DNA from: Vanilla planifolia | Lineage: Eukaryota; Streptophyta; Magnoliopsida; Asparagales; Orchidaceae | Length of the DNA stretch: 64,000 bases | Reading direction: 5' to 3' | Assembly (NCBI GenBank): GCA_023846275.1 | Contig: CM043871.1 | Coordinates: 29,728,569 to 29,792,568 of the forward strand | Shown here: piece after piece, positions 13,601 to 25,600 of the stretch | Layout of the letters: each line of letters begins with the position of its first letter | Position numbering within the stretch: position 1 is the first letter of the stretch | The notes under the pieces: model-generated | What the model saw: the letters and a program-made list of their open reading frames with translations, nothing else | The model's database searches: none | What the model was told of the DNA's origin: nothing | Translations under genes and position numbers: made by a program

Positions 13601-16600
13601 AAGACCATCTTCCCCTTATTCTGTTAAAGGGAGCACTTCCCTTTCTTGGGCTTGTTCATAAATCAGGCTTATGTTGGATCATCCCTGACTTGGATCTAGC
13701 CTTTATAATATTCAGTGTGAATTAAAAGGCAAAAGTGATCTGTGTCAACTTTGATCTAGTCCATGACCTACGACGGTTTGATACTTTGAGTCGACTCGAA
13801 AGTCTAATTGTGCTTTTAATTAATCATTGATGTATTTGATTTTTTTTTATTGAAAGGCAATTGTTGTTTGCTAATTTTTTAAATGTTTTGAAAATTTCTA
13901 TCTAAGAAAGTCAATGCTAGTTCTAATAAAAACAAGATGGATAAGAAGAGATGTTAAAATTAAGATGTATTAATTATTGTACATATGTTTGAAACATGAG
14001 CTATAACAAATGAGATATTTGAGAATATCTATTTAGTGAAATAACTATTTGTTTAGTATATAATCAAAAAATAAATATTGAACTATGTAATTACAATACA
14101 TGGCATAATCAAAATTAAGAAAATTTCAACTATAAAGTGATGGGAGTCATATCCTCATGAGAATAGACTTTATTAAGAGAATTAAGTAGGTCTTAATAAT
14201 GTAATAAATCAAGTTTTAATTTCTAGGAAAGAATAAAGCAATATGTCTTAATAATATAATAAATCATACTTTGATAATTTATTATTAGCTCAATTTGTAA
14301 ATTTCAATTGTGATTCAAATTTGGTCTTTATTGACTTGTGTTAGTTTTTACTTAGATTCGACTTGATATTTAATAAATGGGGAAAGATATATCTTTGGGG
14401 TAGTGTTTCGGGTCAAAAAATAGTTTGATTAACTAATTGGTTTAGAACTTTGTTTAGACTGGTTTACAACCCAACCTATTGATAGCCTACCCCCAAAGTT
14501 TTCTCTTACTTTCTTTCTGTGTTTCGATTGTCTTATAACTCTTAAATTTAGTTCACTTATCCTCTAGCATTTAAATTTTTCTTACCTCCATCTCATCTAC
14601 TCTTGTAATATGCATGCTAATTTATGGAAGAAAGAAGCATGTTTGTTTGCAATATAAGGATTAGGGTTTCCATAAAAGAGAAACAAGTGGAGGTCATGTT
14701 TAATATCTGATTAATATTAATCCTATGATCCCATATGAATGTTTGATGATAACAAAATCATGTCATATTATTTAATGCTTAGCTCTTAAGTTGTTTTCTT
14801 AGGTAGCTTTAAAAATGTTTAGAAAATAGATTGACAAAGTTGGCTTTAGCTTGGGAAGAAGACATTGGTTGGATAATTATGAACAAGTGATAAAAGACAC
14901 ATATATAGTGGCATGGACCTTGTTGGCATTGGATCCAAGATGTTGTGAAATATCTTAGCAAATTATTTTGAATTGTTTTTGTTTTTTGTATAATGTTAAA
15001 ACCTATGATTTAATTCTTGTGACACTAGAATCATTGGTTTCACTTTGTATATTCACTCTATTAAAATAAGTGGTCTCATACTAAGAATATGCTTTATAGA
15101 ATATTGTATTATTTATGTCAAGGGTAGTAGTCACCCATGACTCAAGCACTTAAAGTAACAATGACATGACTTAGATTATATAATACATTCATCCACAATC
15201 CATTCTACATCATGCTAAGAATGCACACTTTCAAACTAAAACATTTTACACCATTTGTGCAGTACATGAAGAATCCCATATGGTACGCGAGGTTTATGTA
15301 CCAAACATGGACATTCATGGACTATATGCAGCTGAGTTCTACCCGTATCCCTCTAAAACATAGACTTTTGTCAATGCGTAATTTTCTACGTTCGGCATAT
15401 TGAAGTCTTGCATACAGTATGTTAGTTCTAATGTAAGGTATGTCTATTGATACATAATGCTAAAAGCTAAGTCTTAAAACTTACATATGGCATGTCATTT
15501 TTTTGGCTTTATTACTTCTTGTATCTTCATACAATATGTTACTAGTAATGTAAGTTAGAAGTAGCTCACTTACTAACAATTAGTTGATTATTTTAAGGAT
15601 TTTTTTGACTAGTCGATAACTACTCATTGTTGTGGGGGGGGGGGGGGGGAATTAGCTATTTTTAAGGGTCAAAGCGCTAATAAATACCTATCAAAATATT
15701 AAGAAAAAAATAATAATCCATGCAAATCATTTTGGAGATGCTTATTCAAGCTTTCACAATCACAAGTTCTTTCATACCTCATTGCATCAAGCATCTATTA
15801 GGAAGTGGAGCATCAAATCCTTCATCTCATCTCCCTCAAGTCTTCATCATCATTCAAGGTGGTAACTTCCTTCTAATAAATTTTATCATCATCATATTAG
15901 TTAGTCACTTGAGCTTACTAGTCTTTTGGTAAAAGACAATCAAATTAGCAAGCCTTGTCCTTCGTGATTGGGGGTAGACCTAGACTTGTTGTTTGAGCCA
16001 AACCACTTAAATTTCTTGATGTATTTACTTTACTACAATTTTAGCACAAGTTCTAAAATTTGATCAAAAGCCTTACGGAACATACCAAGAGTAGTTACAA
16101 TAAGGCTTGTGCCAAGTTATACTCTTATTCTTGGGTATACAAAATTTATAAAAAGGGGTGCAATTCACACACACCCTTTTTCTTGGTTTCCCTCTCTTGT
16201 GGGACAACATTTCTTTCAATCTATATATATCACTATAATGGTGAAAGGACCTTTATGTAACTACAATGAAATCTGCCTATTTTGAGTAGTTGAGGAGCAC
16301 ACCTGTAACGAGTGTCATACACGAAGGATTTATATGTAATTTATCCTTTTATTAAAGAGTCTAATAGCTTCTACCATGCAGTGCTGTTGTTTCTATACTT
16401 TTTGTCACTAAAACCAAAGCTGAGCTCTACCTTCAAGGTGAGAAGTGGGCAATGAAATTTGATCATCAGTTTCTGTTACCTTTAAACAAAAGGATTGTTC
16501 TGCTCAAGAGGACCAGGTGGCGTTATCTTCAGCACCTTCATATTTGAAAAAGTTCCAACTTGAACTCCTTATTTCTCTGAGCGATCTGGTTCCCTACAAC

Positions 16601-18438
16601 CTTGCTGAGGCCAATTTATAGAAGATTTTTCTCTGCAGCATAATGTTTCCGTTTGCCATCACATTATGTGGTGTTGTCCAGATCTGTTGGTCGTTTGAGG
16701 CGTTGATATTCTTGCTGTACCTGACTTGAAAACAAATTTTAGTGCCCCACTGCACACCGCGGCCTCAAACATGAGCAATAATCCAACCCCATTGATCCAA
16801 ATTTGACATCAGAATGGTACAGATAGTTTGTGGATAGCACTGCTAGCAAAGTCAAGTGTAATTTGATTGATAATAGGTATCCAATACATTGTAGAAGTGC
16901 CTGCAATGGGCTTGCATCAAGAAGAAGAATGTGTATGCTAAAAGGGTCTTACTGCATCCTGCAACACTTCTTACTATCTTGCCGCACTTCCTTGTATCCT
17001 AACATATTTAAAGAATCATAGAATAGACAAATAAACTATTAAAGTAGAAATTAAACAACCATAAAACAAATGGGTCAAATCCTTTGTTTCTACTGCAGTG
17101 CACGGTCAATTATCCATGCCACGCATGCGTGGGCTGTTGCAGAACTGAAACACTTTTGTTAAGTTAGTCGTCTCTGCTTTGTTACTACGGCATCACGTAG
17201 GTTGTCTGGTGAGTGCTGATTTTTCAATTTGAATCTTTTGGTGTTGTTCTCTCATTCTGGTTATGTCAAGAGGAACATTGAGATTTGAACTTTTTCTCCG
17301 TTTAGAAAAACTGATTTGTCCTCTTGGCCATTTGGGTTTTTTTGGTCCTTGTATGTCGTATGATCAAATGTAATAAATTTAATCAATTGATGGGTTCAAA
17401 TCAACAATATTCATGTCAAAATTATAGGGTGGTTAAAAATTGCTATTTGTTACGTGTCCATAGAAATGCTTAAGCAGGCCAAAGAGGCTATGCCATCAAT
17501 AACGAGTGTAGGAAGGACTTAACATACACGACCTTATCTTGCATTTCAGAGAGTTTATTTTAATGGTTACCTCTTGGTCATGTTTGAGATAGTCATATTG
17601 TTTCTTGCAAAATAGTATATTCTATACTATAAGTTGGATTAAATTAGATAAGCTTTTTATATAATTCGAGTGATATTGATTGTGTATACATGAGAATAAT
17701 AGCACTACAAACTTGGAGCCTCAGAGTTGGCATTTCTTTAGCAGATTTACAAACCTAACGTATCTTTCCTTGTGATGTCGATACTTTGTCTATTCTCTTT
17801 TCTCTTAATCGAGAAGTGAGCATTATTAGATAATGTTTTATGTTCCATTATAGTAAGCAAAAAATAACAGTGGTTTTCATAACAGCAAACCAGGTAGCGC
17901 AGCTGAGTTGTGGCCATTGTCGAACAACTTTAATGTATCCTTATGGAGCACCATCTGTAAAATGTGCAGTATGCCGTTACGTTACTAATGTTGGGGTATG
18001 TTAGAATTAGAGATCCAAGTGTTATATATAATACTTCTTATCTCTGCAACTTCACTCTGTGCTTGCTTATTAAGCTTATTCTTAAACTTCTGCAGATGAG
18101 TAACTTCAGACCGCCAAACCCCATACTACCATCAGCCACACCGCTCCAATCATCAGTAGGCTCACTTGTATTATTTCTTTAATACACTTAAGTAGATGTA
18201 AATTGTTTTTACCACTTTGTTTTTCTGAAATGCAGCAGACTTGCAGGCAAAGCAATAGTGTTACTGTCGTCGTCGAGAACCCGATGTCGGTCAATGAAAA
18301 GGGAAAATTGGTGAGATCTCAATACCTTCAATGCTGTACATTTTGCTTGTATACACAAATTTTCTGATTCTTTTTATATTTCCTTCAATATTTTAGGTGA
18401 GTAATGTCGTCGTCGGGGTTACAGCTGATAGGAAATGA
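7521..18438 (+). CDS. LSD1: LSD1-type zinc-finger protein (five exons seen, first finger missing)
   Basis: Plant LSD1-family regulators restrain cell death and tune superoxide and stress responses; they act in nucleus and cytosol through C2C2 zinc fingers. The exons seen are 7521-7626, 17886-17995, 18096-18155, 18236-18310 and 18397-18438, all GT..AG, giving 130 residues. Finger 1 has Cys6, Cys9, Cys24 and Cys27 around LLMYVRGA. Finger 2 has Cys44, Cys47, Cys62 and Cys65 around LMYPYGA. The tail [23 protein letters not shown] is the LSD1 (not LOL1) C-terminus. LSD1 proteins usually have three fingers. Exon 7519-7626 opens with a phase-1 acceptor and two bases before the ATG, so the normal protein probably starts in an exon to the left. 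If not, Met at 7521 makes a two-finger form. Intron 1 as seen is 10,259 bp; the others are 80-100 bp. Confidence 0.9.
7808..7892. repeat. 41-bp tandem duplication in LSD1 intron
   Basis: Two nearly identical 41-bp units containing CTGCTGTTATTTGTTAACAA lie side by side, the second starting 41 bp after the first. It looks like a recent slippage or repair duplication, just downstream of the exon donor. Confidence 0.93.
7893..9600. other. LSD1 intron, no recognisable element
   Basis: Intronic AT-rich DNA. The 9278-9526 minus-strand open frame has no family character that I recognise. Confidence 0.45.
9601..13760 (-). mobile_element. Degenerate retrotransposon DNA in LSD1 intron, gag-like at its right end
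   Basis: On the - strand at 13215-13140, [20 protein letters not shown] is followed after a stop by [13 protein letters not shown]. This fits the retrotransposon gag consensus in which a helical stretch precedes a 'V.FFI.GLK..L' motif. Sequence to the left, which would be downstream on the - strand, has many short minus-strand frames (for example 13041-12838, 12820-12614 and 11622-11395) without a motif I could name. No LTR, primer-binding site or target duplication was found. The element type is inferred as Ty3/gypsy from the gag motif alone; its limits are approximate. Confidence 0.4.
13761..17885. other. Right part of LSD1 long intron
   Basis: Mostly AT-rich and featureless. A less AT-rich patch at about 16400-17220 contains pyrimidine-rich and GC-richer runs and a 63-codon plus-strand open frame (16830-17021) of no recognisable family. 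A mononucleotide G run sits at 15634. Confidence 0.45.
15634..15649 (+). repeat. Run of 16 consecutive G residues
   Basis: An uninterrupted 16-base G tract within AT-rich intron DNA, on the sense strand of LSD1. It could form a G-quadruplex in the pre-mRNA. Length in such a run is prone to sequencing error. Confidence 0.85.
17886..17995 (+). CDS. LSD1: LSD1 exon with zinc finger 2
   Basis: Acceptor AACAG at 17881-17885 joins in frame to the preceding exon, giving the junction [12 protein letters not shown]. An alternative CCAG acceptor 8 bp further in would break the frame. The donor is GTATGT from 17996. The exon encodes [19 protein letters not shown] and CAVC. Confidence 0.9.
18096..18155 (+). 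CDS. LSD1: LSD1 linker exon
   Basis: Sixty bases, phase 0 at both ends, encoding a Pro/Ser-rich linker ([20 protein letters not shown]). Acceptor CTGCAG, donor GTAGGC. A symmetric exon like this could be skipped without a frameshift. Confidence 0.85.
18236..18310 (+). CDS. LSD1: LSD1 exon encoding VENPM motif
   Basis: Acceptor AATGCAG, donor GTGAGA, phase 0. It encodes the conserved [17 protein letters not shown] segment typical of LSD1 C-termini. Confidence 0.9.
18397..18438 (+). CDS. LSD1: LSD1 terminal coding exon
   Basis: Acceptor ATTTTAG. It encodes [13 protein letters not shown] then TGA. The 3' UTR probably runs through the T-rich and GTAATG-type elements at about 18470-18700; no exact cleavage site can be assigned. 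Confidence 0.9.
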   Translation: MSNVVVGVTADRK

Positions 18439-18699
18439 TGTTAAAATCCTCATTTGGTACATGTTGTTACTGTAACTTTATTATAGATGAATGTAATGTG
18501 ATACTTTGTACAGTGGAGATTGTTACAACTTTTTAGCATTTGTATGAAAGAAGAAGGAATTGTTAGAGTTTGTGCAATTTGTAAGCATTGTCTGCAGCCA
18601 TGGACTGAACCTGACATGCATCGTATTGTCCAGTTGTTGCATTGCTGCAAGCTCAAAGAATGCCATAAGTGCATAGTGGTCTGTTGATTTGTTAATATG

Positions 18700-18900
18700 C
18701 TTGACTTATGGTTGAATTATTTAGTATTTTTTATTACTGGGTTTTACAAAATTGTTTATTATTTTTTCTATTATGTGAGTGTGGATTTTACACATCTTAT
18801 TATTTTTTTCTATTATTTATTATTTTTTTTCCCATCGATAAAAAATAATTTTTTATTTGTTAGGTCATTTAAAAACTTTTTAAAAAAAGTTTAAACCACA
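18700..18900. other. T-rich low-complexity DNA after LSD1
   Basis: Long T and TTA/TTC runs downstream of the LSD1 3' UTR. Consistent with a transcript end region; no gene seen. Confidence 0.4.
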
Positions 18901-19028
18901 TTTGGAAACAATAATAACCAGCCAGCTTCTCGCCATCTTGAAATTTGTTAATAGTACAGGCCGATTCATTATCATTCCCATTCGACGGCCATCACTGCGA
19001 CGGCTGCCGTTGGTGAAGGACGTCTTTT

Positions 19029-19118
19029 ATGAGATTACTCTTCCCAATCGCAGCTTCATTCCCATCTAAGCTGCAGGAGTGCTGCCCTAGTCTATCCTCA
19101 CTCTCTGCACAGGTTGAG
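19029..19118 (+). CDS. Candidate short first exon, product unknown
   Basis: In a GC-richer island (about 18910-19340), an ATG opens 30 uninterrupted codons that end exactly at a strong donor GTAAGG. The peptide (MRLLFPIAASFPSKLQECCP and onward) is Ser/Pro/Cys-rich with few acidic residues, like an organelle-targeting N-terminus. A pyrimidine-rich acceptor TTTCTTTTCTTCAG ending at 19288 continues the frame for 13 codons to TAA at 19330, giving 43 residues. I recognise no family and found no further exons. It may be a gene with distant exons, a gene remnant or a non-coding transcript. Confidence 0.3.
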
Positions 19119-19330
19119 GTAAGGTCATGTTCCTTCTCCCTTTGCAATCTTACGAACTATCGCAGCGCATGATCTAGAAAGGCTTATTTCTTGCATTGAT
19201 CGGTAAAAACGAAGAAGGTTACTGGCTTTTAATCAGCATTTAAAGGAATAATGGATAAGCATATCTCTTCCCCTTCTCTTTTCTTCAGGGGACAACCACT
19301 GGCAACCCTGGTTCCCTCGCTTCTCTTTAA

Positions 19331-21498
19331 TCTCGTCTTCTTTTGCTTATTCCTCTATTACACTATTTGCAATTAGCGATGGATTGACTTGCCTGTGTAG
19401 AATCTTTATGCATTCTGGCTCAGTACCATCCTAGATACAGCATAGTAACTCCTCATGCTCAGGTTCCTCCTCTCTTGATTAGTATGTACTTGTTTGGCAA
19501 ACTCAAGAGAAAATCGACTAGTTTAGGCTGTTATAATGTCTTATTCGAATGTAGGAAACCAAACACTAGAATAATAAATTGTGAAGTTATCATAGAAAGC
19601 TTGTTTTGCTCATATCGGATGATAGTGGTAAAATTACAGGTGTGAAGCCCATCCTCCATTGAGGACACAAAAGATGGTATGATATCATTCCTAGGAAGAA
19701 GGAATCAATTGTTTTCCAAAAATTTGATGCCTCCACTAGTATATGACATAGGATGCATGGGCTTGTAGAAATAATGTGATCAATGGATATGTAGGCTTCA
19801 CACTTAGCTTTGCTCGAGAGGTAAAAAGGAAGTCTCCTATGTCAATGTAGTCTCAACTCCTTGAATAATAGGATCCACAAAGTGTTCAGGTGTGAAGGGT
19901 GGGATACTCAATTGTATATATCAACTAAATATATATCATATATGGTGAATGCTATTGTGGGTTACAATTGATTATAGATTAATATGTGGATTAGAATGCA
20001 ATGTTGTTAAATATTATGGTGTGCTAAATTTTAGTTACTTTTGCTCACATTAAACACCATTCTGGTGACAAATTGGAATGACAACTCTTGATGAGATGTA
20101 AAAAACCAAAAGCTAAACAAATACAAAGCATTAGACATTAGCAAGAGATCTAAATTTACTTATATTTTCTTAGTTAATATTAGACTTAAACTCGTTGACA
20201 TGTGGATAAGTCAAGATTTAATAGTCAAACTATTTAAAATTCTATAAATTTTTTTATTTATATTTTTATTTTGTTGTGTCTAGATATTTTAATTGCTCAA
20301 ATCACAAGGAGCAATGATTTATAATTGTAACACTTTGTTGAAAATAAATTTTTAAAAGTTTTGTAATAACCCAATTCATCTCTCCTTTTAAGCTTATTTA
20401 ATTATTGGTATCAAAGCTATCACTCTCTATTTGTTATTCTTACTTAATAATACAAATAATTATTATAAATTGAACTAAATCAGATAGTAATGACAGTGTA
20501 GATGACACAAATTTAATAATCAAATAATAATAACAATAAAATTAATTTAGTTTTTTTAAAACTATTTTAATATAATGAAATAATAATTATTTTGAAACAT
20601 ATATATCTGTCAAAATAAGATCTCAATACTAACATATCAAATAAGATATCAAAACATAAAAGATTTAATATTTTTGTATATTAGATTAGTCATTTCACAT
20701 GTCACTTCACTCACATTTTCTTGATGTATTAGTGGCATGATATATAATATAAGAAAACAAGTTTTATAAAACTTAATACAATAACAATACTTCAATATAA
20801 AGTTATAATAATAAACAATACTAAAAATAAATATGACATATTTACTTATAAATAAATATATCTTAATTGAACAATGAATAATATACTCTATACTATATGT
20901 GTAAGAGTGAATATTTTATATTATATAATTAATCATAATATTGTTTTTCATAATCATAAGTCAATTATTTTTTTCTTTATAATTTTAATAATATAATGTC
21001 AAATTTTCTCAAATGAATATTATTATAATTCTATTTTATCTCACCTTATCTCTCTCTTATTTTTATTTGATATCTCATTATATTATATTTATATCTTAAT
21101 TTATATGATAGTTGATTAATCATATTAATCAAATCATATCTCTAACAAATAAAATTTTGTGCAAAATATAAATGATAGCTAAGGATATCTTAATCATATA
21201 ATCTCTAAATGAATCTATACAAAATATTGATAATAATAGAGTATGTGATGCCATATCATATTACAATATATTATTTGTCTCTGTTAAGCTTAGTATCATG
21301 TGTTATAAGCTAAAAACATATTATAAAATTCTTAGGATAATGTCTTGAAAATATTATATTTTATTTCTTCTTTCATGTTATGTCATGATGTCCAATATAA
21401 ATCATAATACAATATCATTAGGTATTGTATGCATAAAGCTCATATAAATATTATATTCTTTTATCTTTCTTGTTTTTTTTTCATTCTTTTTTATTTCT

Positions 21499-21580
<82 letters not shown>

Positions 21581-22248
21581 TAACATATCAATTATATTTT
21601 AATAAACATCACAACACGTTTATAAGGATAACATAATAATAAACACACATATACGCTTGCATTGTTATTAATTAAATTTATCTATCTTGATTTTTGAAGA
21701 TGATTACGATTTTATTCTCATTTTTTCTTTCTAAAAAAATCATGCATAATCGTCAAAATGATCTCTTATATTAATAACATGCTTTTTTAGTTCCTATAAT
21801 GTTCAAAATATTACATATCATATTTTTCTCTTTCCTCTTTTTCACATATAATTAATACAAAATACTCATGATTTCTAAACTAATATCTCAAATTAAATTT
21901 TCATCAAGTACTCGCTTGACTCTACATCAATGTCTCGAATGTGGTTGCTTATTATTCGTCCCCAAGCCTTTGGTGGGGATCTTTATGCTCTCCTATAACC
22001 ATGATTTATTCCCCAAAGTACTTCTAGAAGGAATTTTTTTTGGATATATTCTAGTTTCATTACAAATATTATTTTGACTTTATTTTTGAATGTTGAAACT
22101 AATATTAATGTTCCAAGAAACTTCTCCTTGCAAATTGTATATTTTTTCCTAGATTATTATATCATTCAATATTTAATAGATCTTTTTTTTGATAAATTTC
22201 TTTTAAATGCCACCATTTAAACTGCAGGCTTATGGATAAATTCAGGGA
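19331..22248. other. AT-rich intergenic DNA
   Basis: Between 19.9 and 22.2 kb the sequence is extremely AT-rich with no coding character. It contains the long AT microsatellite listed separately. Confidence 0.5.
21504..21578. repeat. (AT)n microsatellite
   Basis: About 37 uninterrupted AT dinucleotides. It can form a cruciform, and length polymorphism is expected. Confidence 0.97.
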
Positions 22249-22262
22249 AAAAAAAAAAAAAC

Positions 22263-22660
22263 TTGGATTTTCCTATAGAAGTCCCACATCGCCTACATAA
22301 AACCCTAGGCGACTTCCCCCATCCTTTTGTTTTCAAGACGAAATCGCTTTTTCAGCTGCAAAGCCAGCCGATCTATTCCGGAGTTCCTTCGACTGGTTCC
22401 TTCTTCTCTTCATTGACGGAACTTCTTCTTTCTTTCACGGTTTTCCCTGATCGATCTCTTTTTGTATTCTCTCATTTTCTGCTGTACGTTTTTCTTCGAT
22501 GCATTCTTTGGTTTACCTTCGCTCGATTATTTTAAGATCTGTGGAGGTTTCGGTTATGGGAAAAGATGACTGATACTATTATCCGACGCCGCCAGTTTTC
22601 AGGTGGCAGTGTTGAGAAAAACTACAGAATTTGCACGTCAGTCTGATCCCTAACGCTTCA
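22263..22660 (+). other. Promoter or 5' leader-like GC-richer patch
   Basis: A pyrimidine-rich patch with repeated TTCTTC/CTTCTT, flanked by very AT-rich DNA. Open frames here (22263-22535, and a short frame from an ATG near 22567 ending at TGA) show no protein family. It resembles a 5' UTR or a fragment of an LTR. No downstream exon was found. Confidence 0.3.
22281..22312 (+). promoter_or_regulatory. snRNA-promoter-like USE motif with hairpin and telo-box
   Basis: GTCCCACATCG at 22281-22291 matches the plant snRNA upstream sequence element RTCCCACATCG exactly. It overlaps a perfect 7-bp inverted repeat, TCGCCTA (22289-22295) and TAGGCGA (22306-22312), whose loop holds AAAACCC. Together they include AAACCCTAG, like the telo-box in growth-related plant promoters. 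There is no TATA at the Pol III or Pol II snRNA spacing and no snRNA sequence follows, so its role is unproven. The same motif also occurs in plant retroelement ends. Confidence 0.35.
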
Positions 22661-25600
22661 ATCTTATCGATGGATTTTACAAGTTTGTGATACTCCATAT
22701 GCTTCAATTGTAGCATACAAGTTGATTTTAGCTGATTGTTTAATCCCCTTTGGATTGGCTATGTAATTTCATAGAATTTTTTTAAAAGAATATTGCCCTT
22801 TGGGAAATGTCTCAAAACATAGACTTGACAAGGAACATAGCTCAACGAAGAGTGTTGGCCGCCAATGTTTGAAACTTATAATTCAAAAAGAAGATTATAA
22901 AAGTAACAATTTAAGTGTGAGAATGAACTGGACAATTAAGACCATACGTTGAGCAATGTTTTTGTAGAGGAAGTATATGGAATTATGGTTTTGAGAGATT
23001 GGCTTGGGATCATGTAAGCTCTCTAAAAGATAGCTCGATGAAGTGTTTTCAGGGATCAACAAAACGTTTACATCTATTAAGGTAATGCATGTGACATTTG
23101 CAAGTATATTTGAGTGTTAGAATTTTAAGGTGATGAATGCCTTGAGATTTTTTTGTTTTTTATGTGGTATTGATGAGTTTGTTAGTTTTTTTTTTTAAGT
23201 GGCATTTTGAAAGAGCAAAAAATTACCATTGAGAAAGAAAATGGGTCTATTTGAGATTTTGAGATGGTTTATTTCTTGGTCTTGACTAATTTGAATTCTT
23301 GGGATCATTGAGGGAGGCATGGGAAGTGCTTTAAAGGATGGTCAAAGTTGTACAAAATTTAAACTTGGATTAATTTCAATGAAGTTGGACTTAAAATTGA
23401 TGATTTAATTAAGGATTGAAATTTTATTTAATTAATAAATTTTGTATAATAAATAAATACTTTAAAATAAATAATATATGATATATTAGATTTTTAATGA
23501 ACTTTTAGTTAATAAGCAAATGGTTAGATATTATTGTAAATTAGATTAGAGAGGATGGAAAGATTGTCTTCATGGCTTATGACATGATTGGTGATTTTTA
23601 AGAGAGATTTTATGTAATTGAGAAAGCAGTGAGGAAAATAATTTAATAAAGAAAGAATATGTAAATAAATTTTTAATTTTATTTTAAAGTTATTTTTTTA
23701 ATTTATATGTTTTTAATTAAATTTGGGAGAAAATTATGTATGTATAAGAGGTCATATAAGTTGGGGGTAGGCTAAGAATATTTGTGATGTTAATTAAATT
23801 TTGGATATCAAATAATTCAAGAAATTGAAATTATTGTTTGAGCATTGGTCAATTCAAAAGGATGGTAATGTAAATGTCTATGTAATATAAGTTCTATCTG
23901 AAAATGAAAGTATAAAAAAATGGAGATGGAGAAAGAGGAATATTGTATTTTAATATTTGAAAATGAAGTCAACATTTGTATAATTAATTTTGAGACTTAA
24001 TAATAGATGTTTAAGCATGTATGTTATATATTGCATTGGATATTATTTGTGTGAATTATTAAGAGAAATTTTTTATATTGATTTAGAAGGTCATGAAATA
24101 TTAATATTATAATGTATATGATAAGCTAATATACTTGAATAGTGATAATATCATAATGAATAAGACGTAAACTTAGGTGGTGATGATGATGTTATAATTA
24201 TGAAAGATTGAGTAATGTTAATGCCACGATGAGGCAAGGTAATAGTTTTGGGTGTTAATGGTACTATGATAAAGTGGGAGTTAACTTGCCACTTGATCAA
24301 CAAACACATGCTCTTGTTGAGTTGCAACATCTTTTCAAGTCACTTATCAACCTAGTATCTTAGATAAACATCATTTTTAACAAAAAGATACTTGATAATA
24401 GTAGATGATTTTGAAGCTTTTAAAGTTAATTTGAGGTTTTAATACTCTTAGAGATTTAATCTTCAATAGTTTTATTTTTTTATTTCCCTATGGAAACTAA
24501 TGAGTTTTTTATATTATCTATGTTTTTGGAATTCCAATGTATTTCATACCAATCTTGTGTGCTTTTACTTATGTACTTCTCTAGGCTATTTATAAAGTAG
24601 TCCACCCTATGTATGATGGTTAATTTGGATGAATGAAACTCTATTATTTCTCTTTGTATCTCATTGGGATTTTAAGTTTGATTGCAAGGAGAACTTCAAT
24701 GTGTTAATTTGTCAAAGCTATAGTACTAATAAAAGGGATGCGAAGCCCAAGCAATGAGACATGTCGATCCATTGTTGCCTAAACAACCAATATCATCATT
24801 CAATATACTCGTTTTCATATCGTTGATACTTTTGTGCTTGAAATCTTTCTGTCATCTTTTCTCGATAAGTTCATTCATGAACTTTGGATTTCATCACTAT
24901 TTTTCTTTCCAATGATTTGGTTCCCTTAGTATTGCATTTTGGAACGTCTCTTTCGCGTGTAGTTATCTCTTTACTTTTAGATTTTTGGCATTCATTTTGC
25001 AAGATTATTTAGTGCCTTTAAATATTTGCTTATGTAATATTTACATTATTATTTATGTTATTTGAATAGATGATATTAAACTTTTTCCAAGTACTTTGTT
25101 TCTTTGTTATCATGGGGTTGTGAACCTAGCCAATGGACCAAATATTGTGTTACTCTTGGTCCCTTTTTGGCTATGATTATCTCGAACATATATGTTTTAC
25201 ATGTCTTTTTCAAATTTCATGTATTTATTTTTTAAAATAATGTTTTTTATTTCATAACGTGTGTAATTAATCTTTTTATTGCTTTTTACAATGGTTTAGC
25301 CTCACTTGACATCAAATATTTTCTTTGGTGTTGATAACACCAAGATGAGAGATGATGGTACAACATCTACTACATCATGCAGATGGTTCACTGTAAGACA
25401 TACTAGTCTTATGCATACTCGGAGTCATGTTAAGATTGACTCATCTATTTTTTATTAGTCTTTATTATTATTGTCATTATAGGGGTCAATTACAATTGAT
25501 TCTTATTGCACATTTTAGTTTATTTTCATTAGTTCGTTAAGTCATTGCATCTACATCTTAGTTCAAGTTATTTGAAAAATAATTGATAATTTTTCGGATA

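Noticed and set aside
16830..17021. 63-codon frame in a GC-richer intron patch as an extra LSD1 exon
   Set aside because: No conserved LSD1 sequence, and the flanking exons already join in frame without it.
22281..22700. An snRNA, U3, 7SL or telomerase RNA gene behind the USE motif
   Set aside because: No TATA at the required spacing and no match to the conserved starts or boxes of these RNAs. The CCCTA stretch lies too close to the motif to be a transcribed template.
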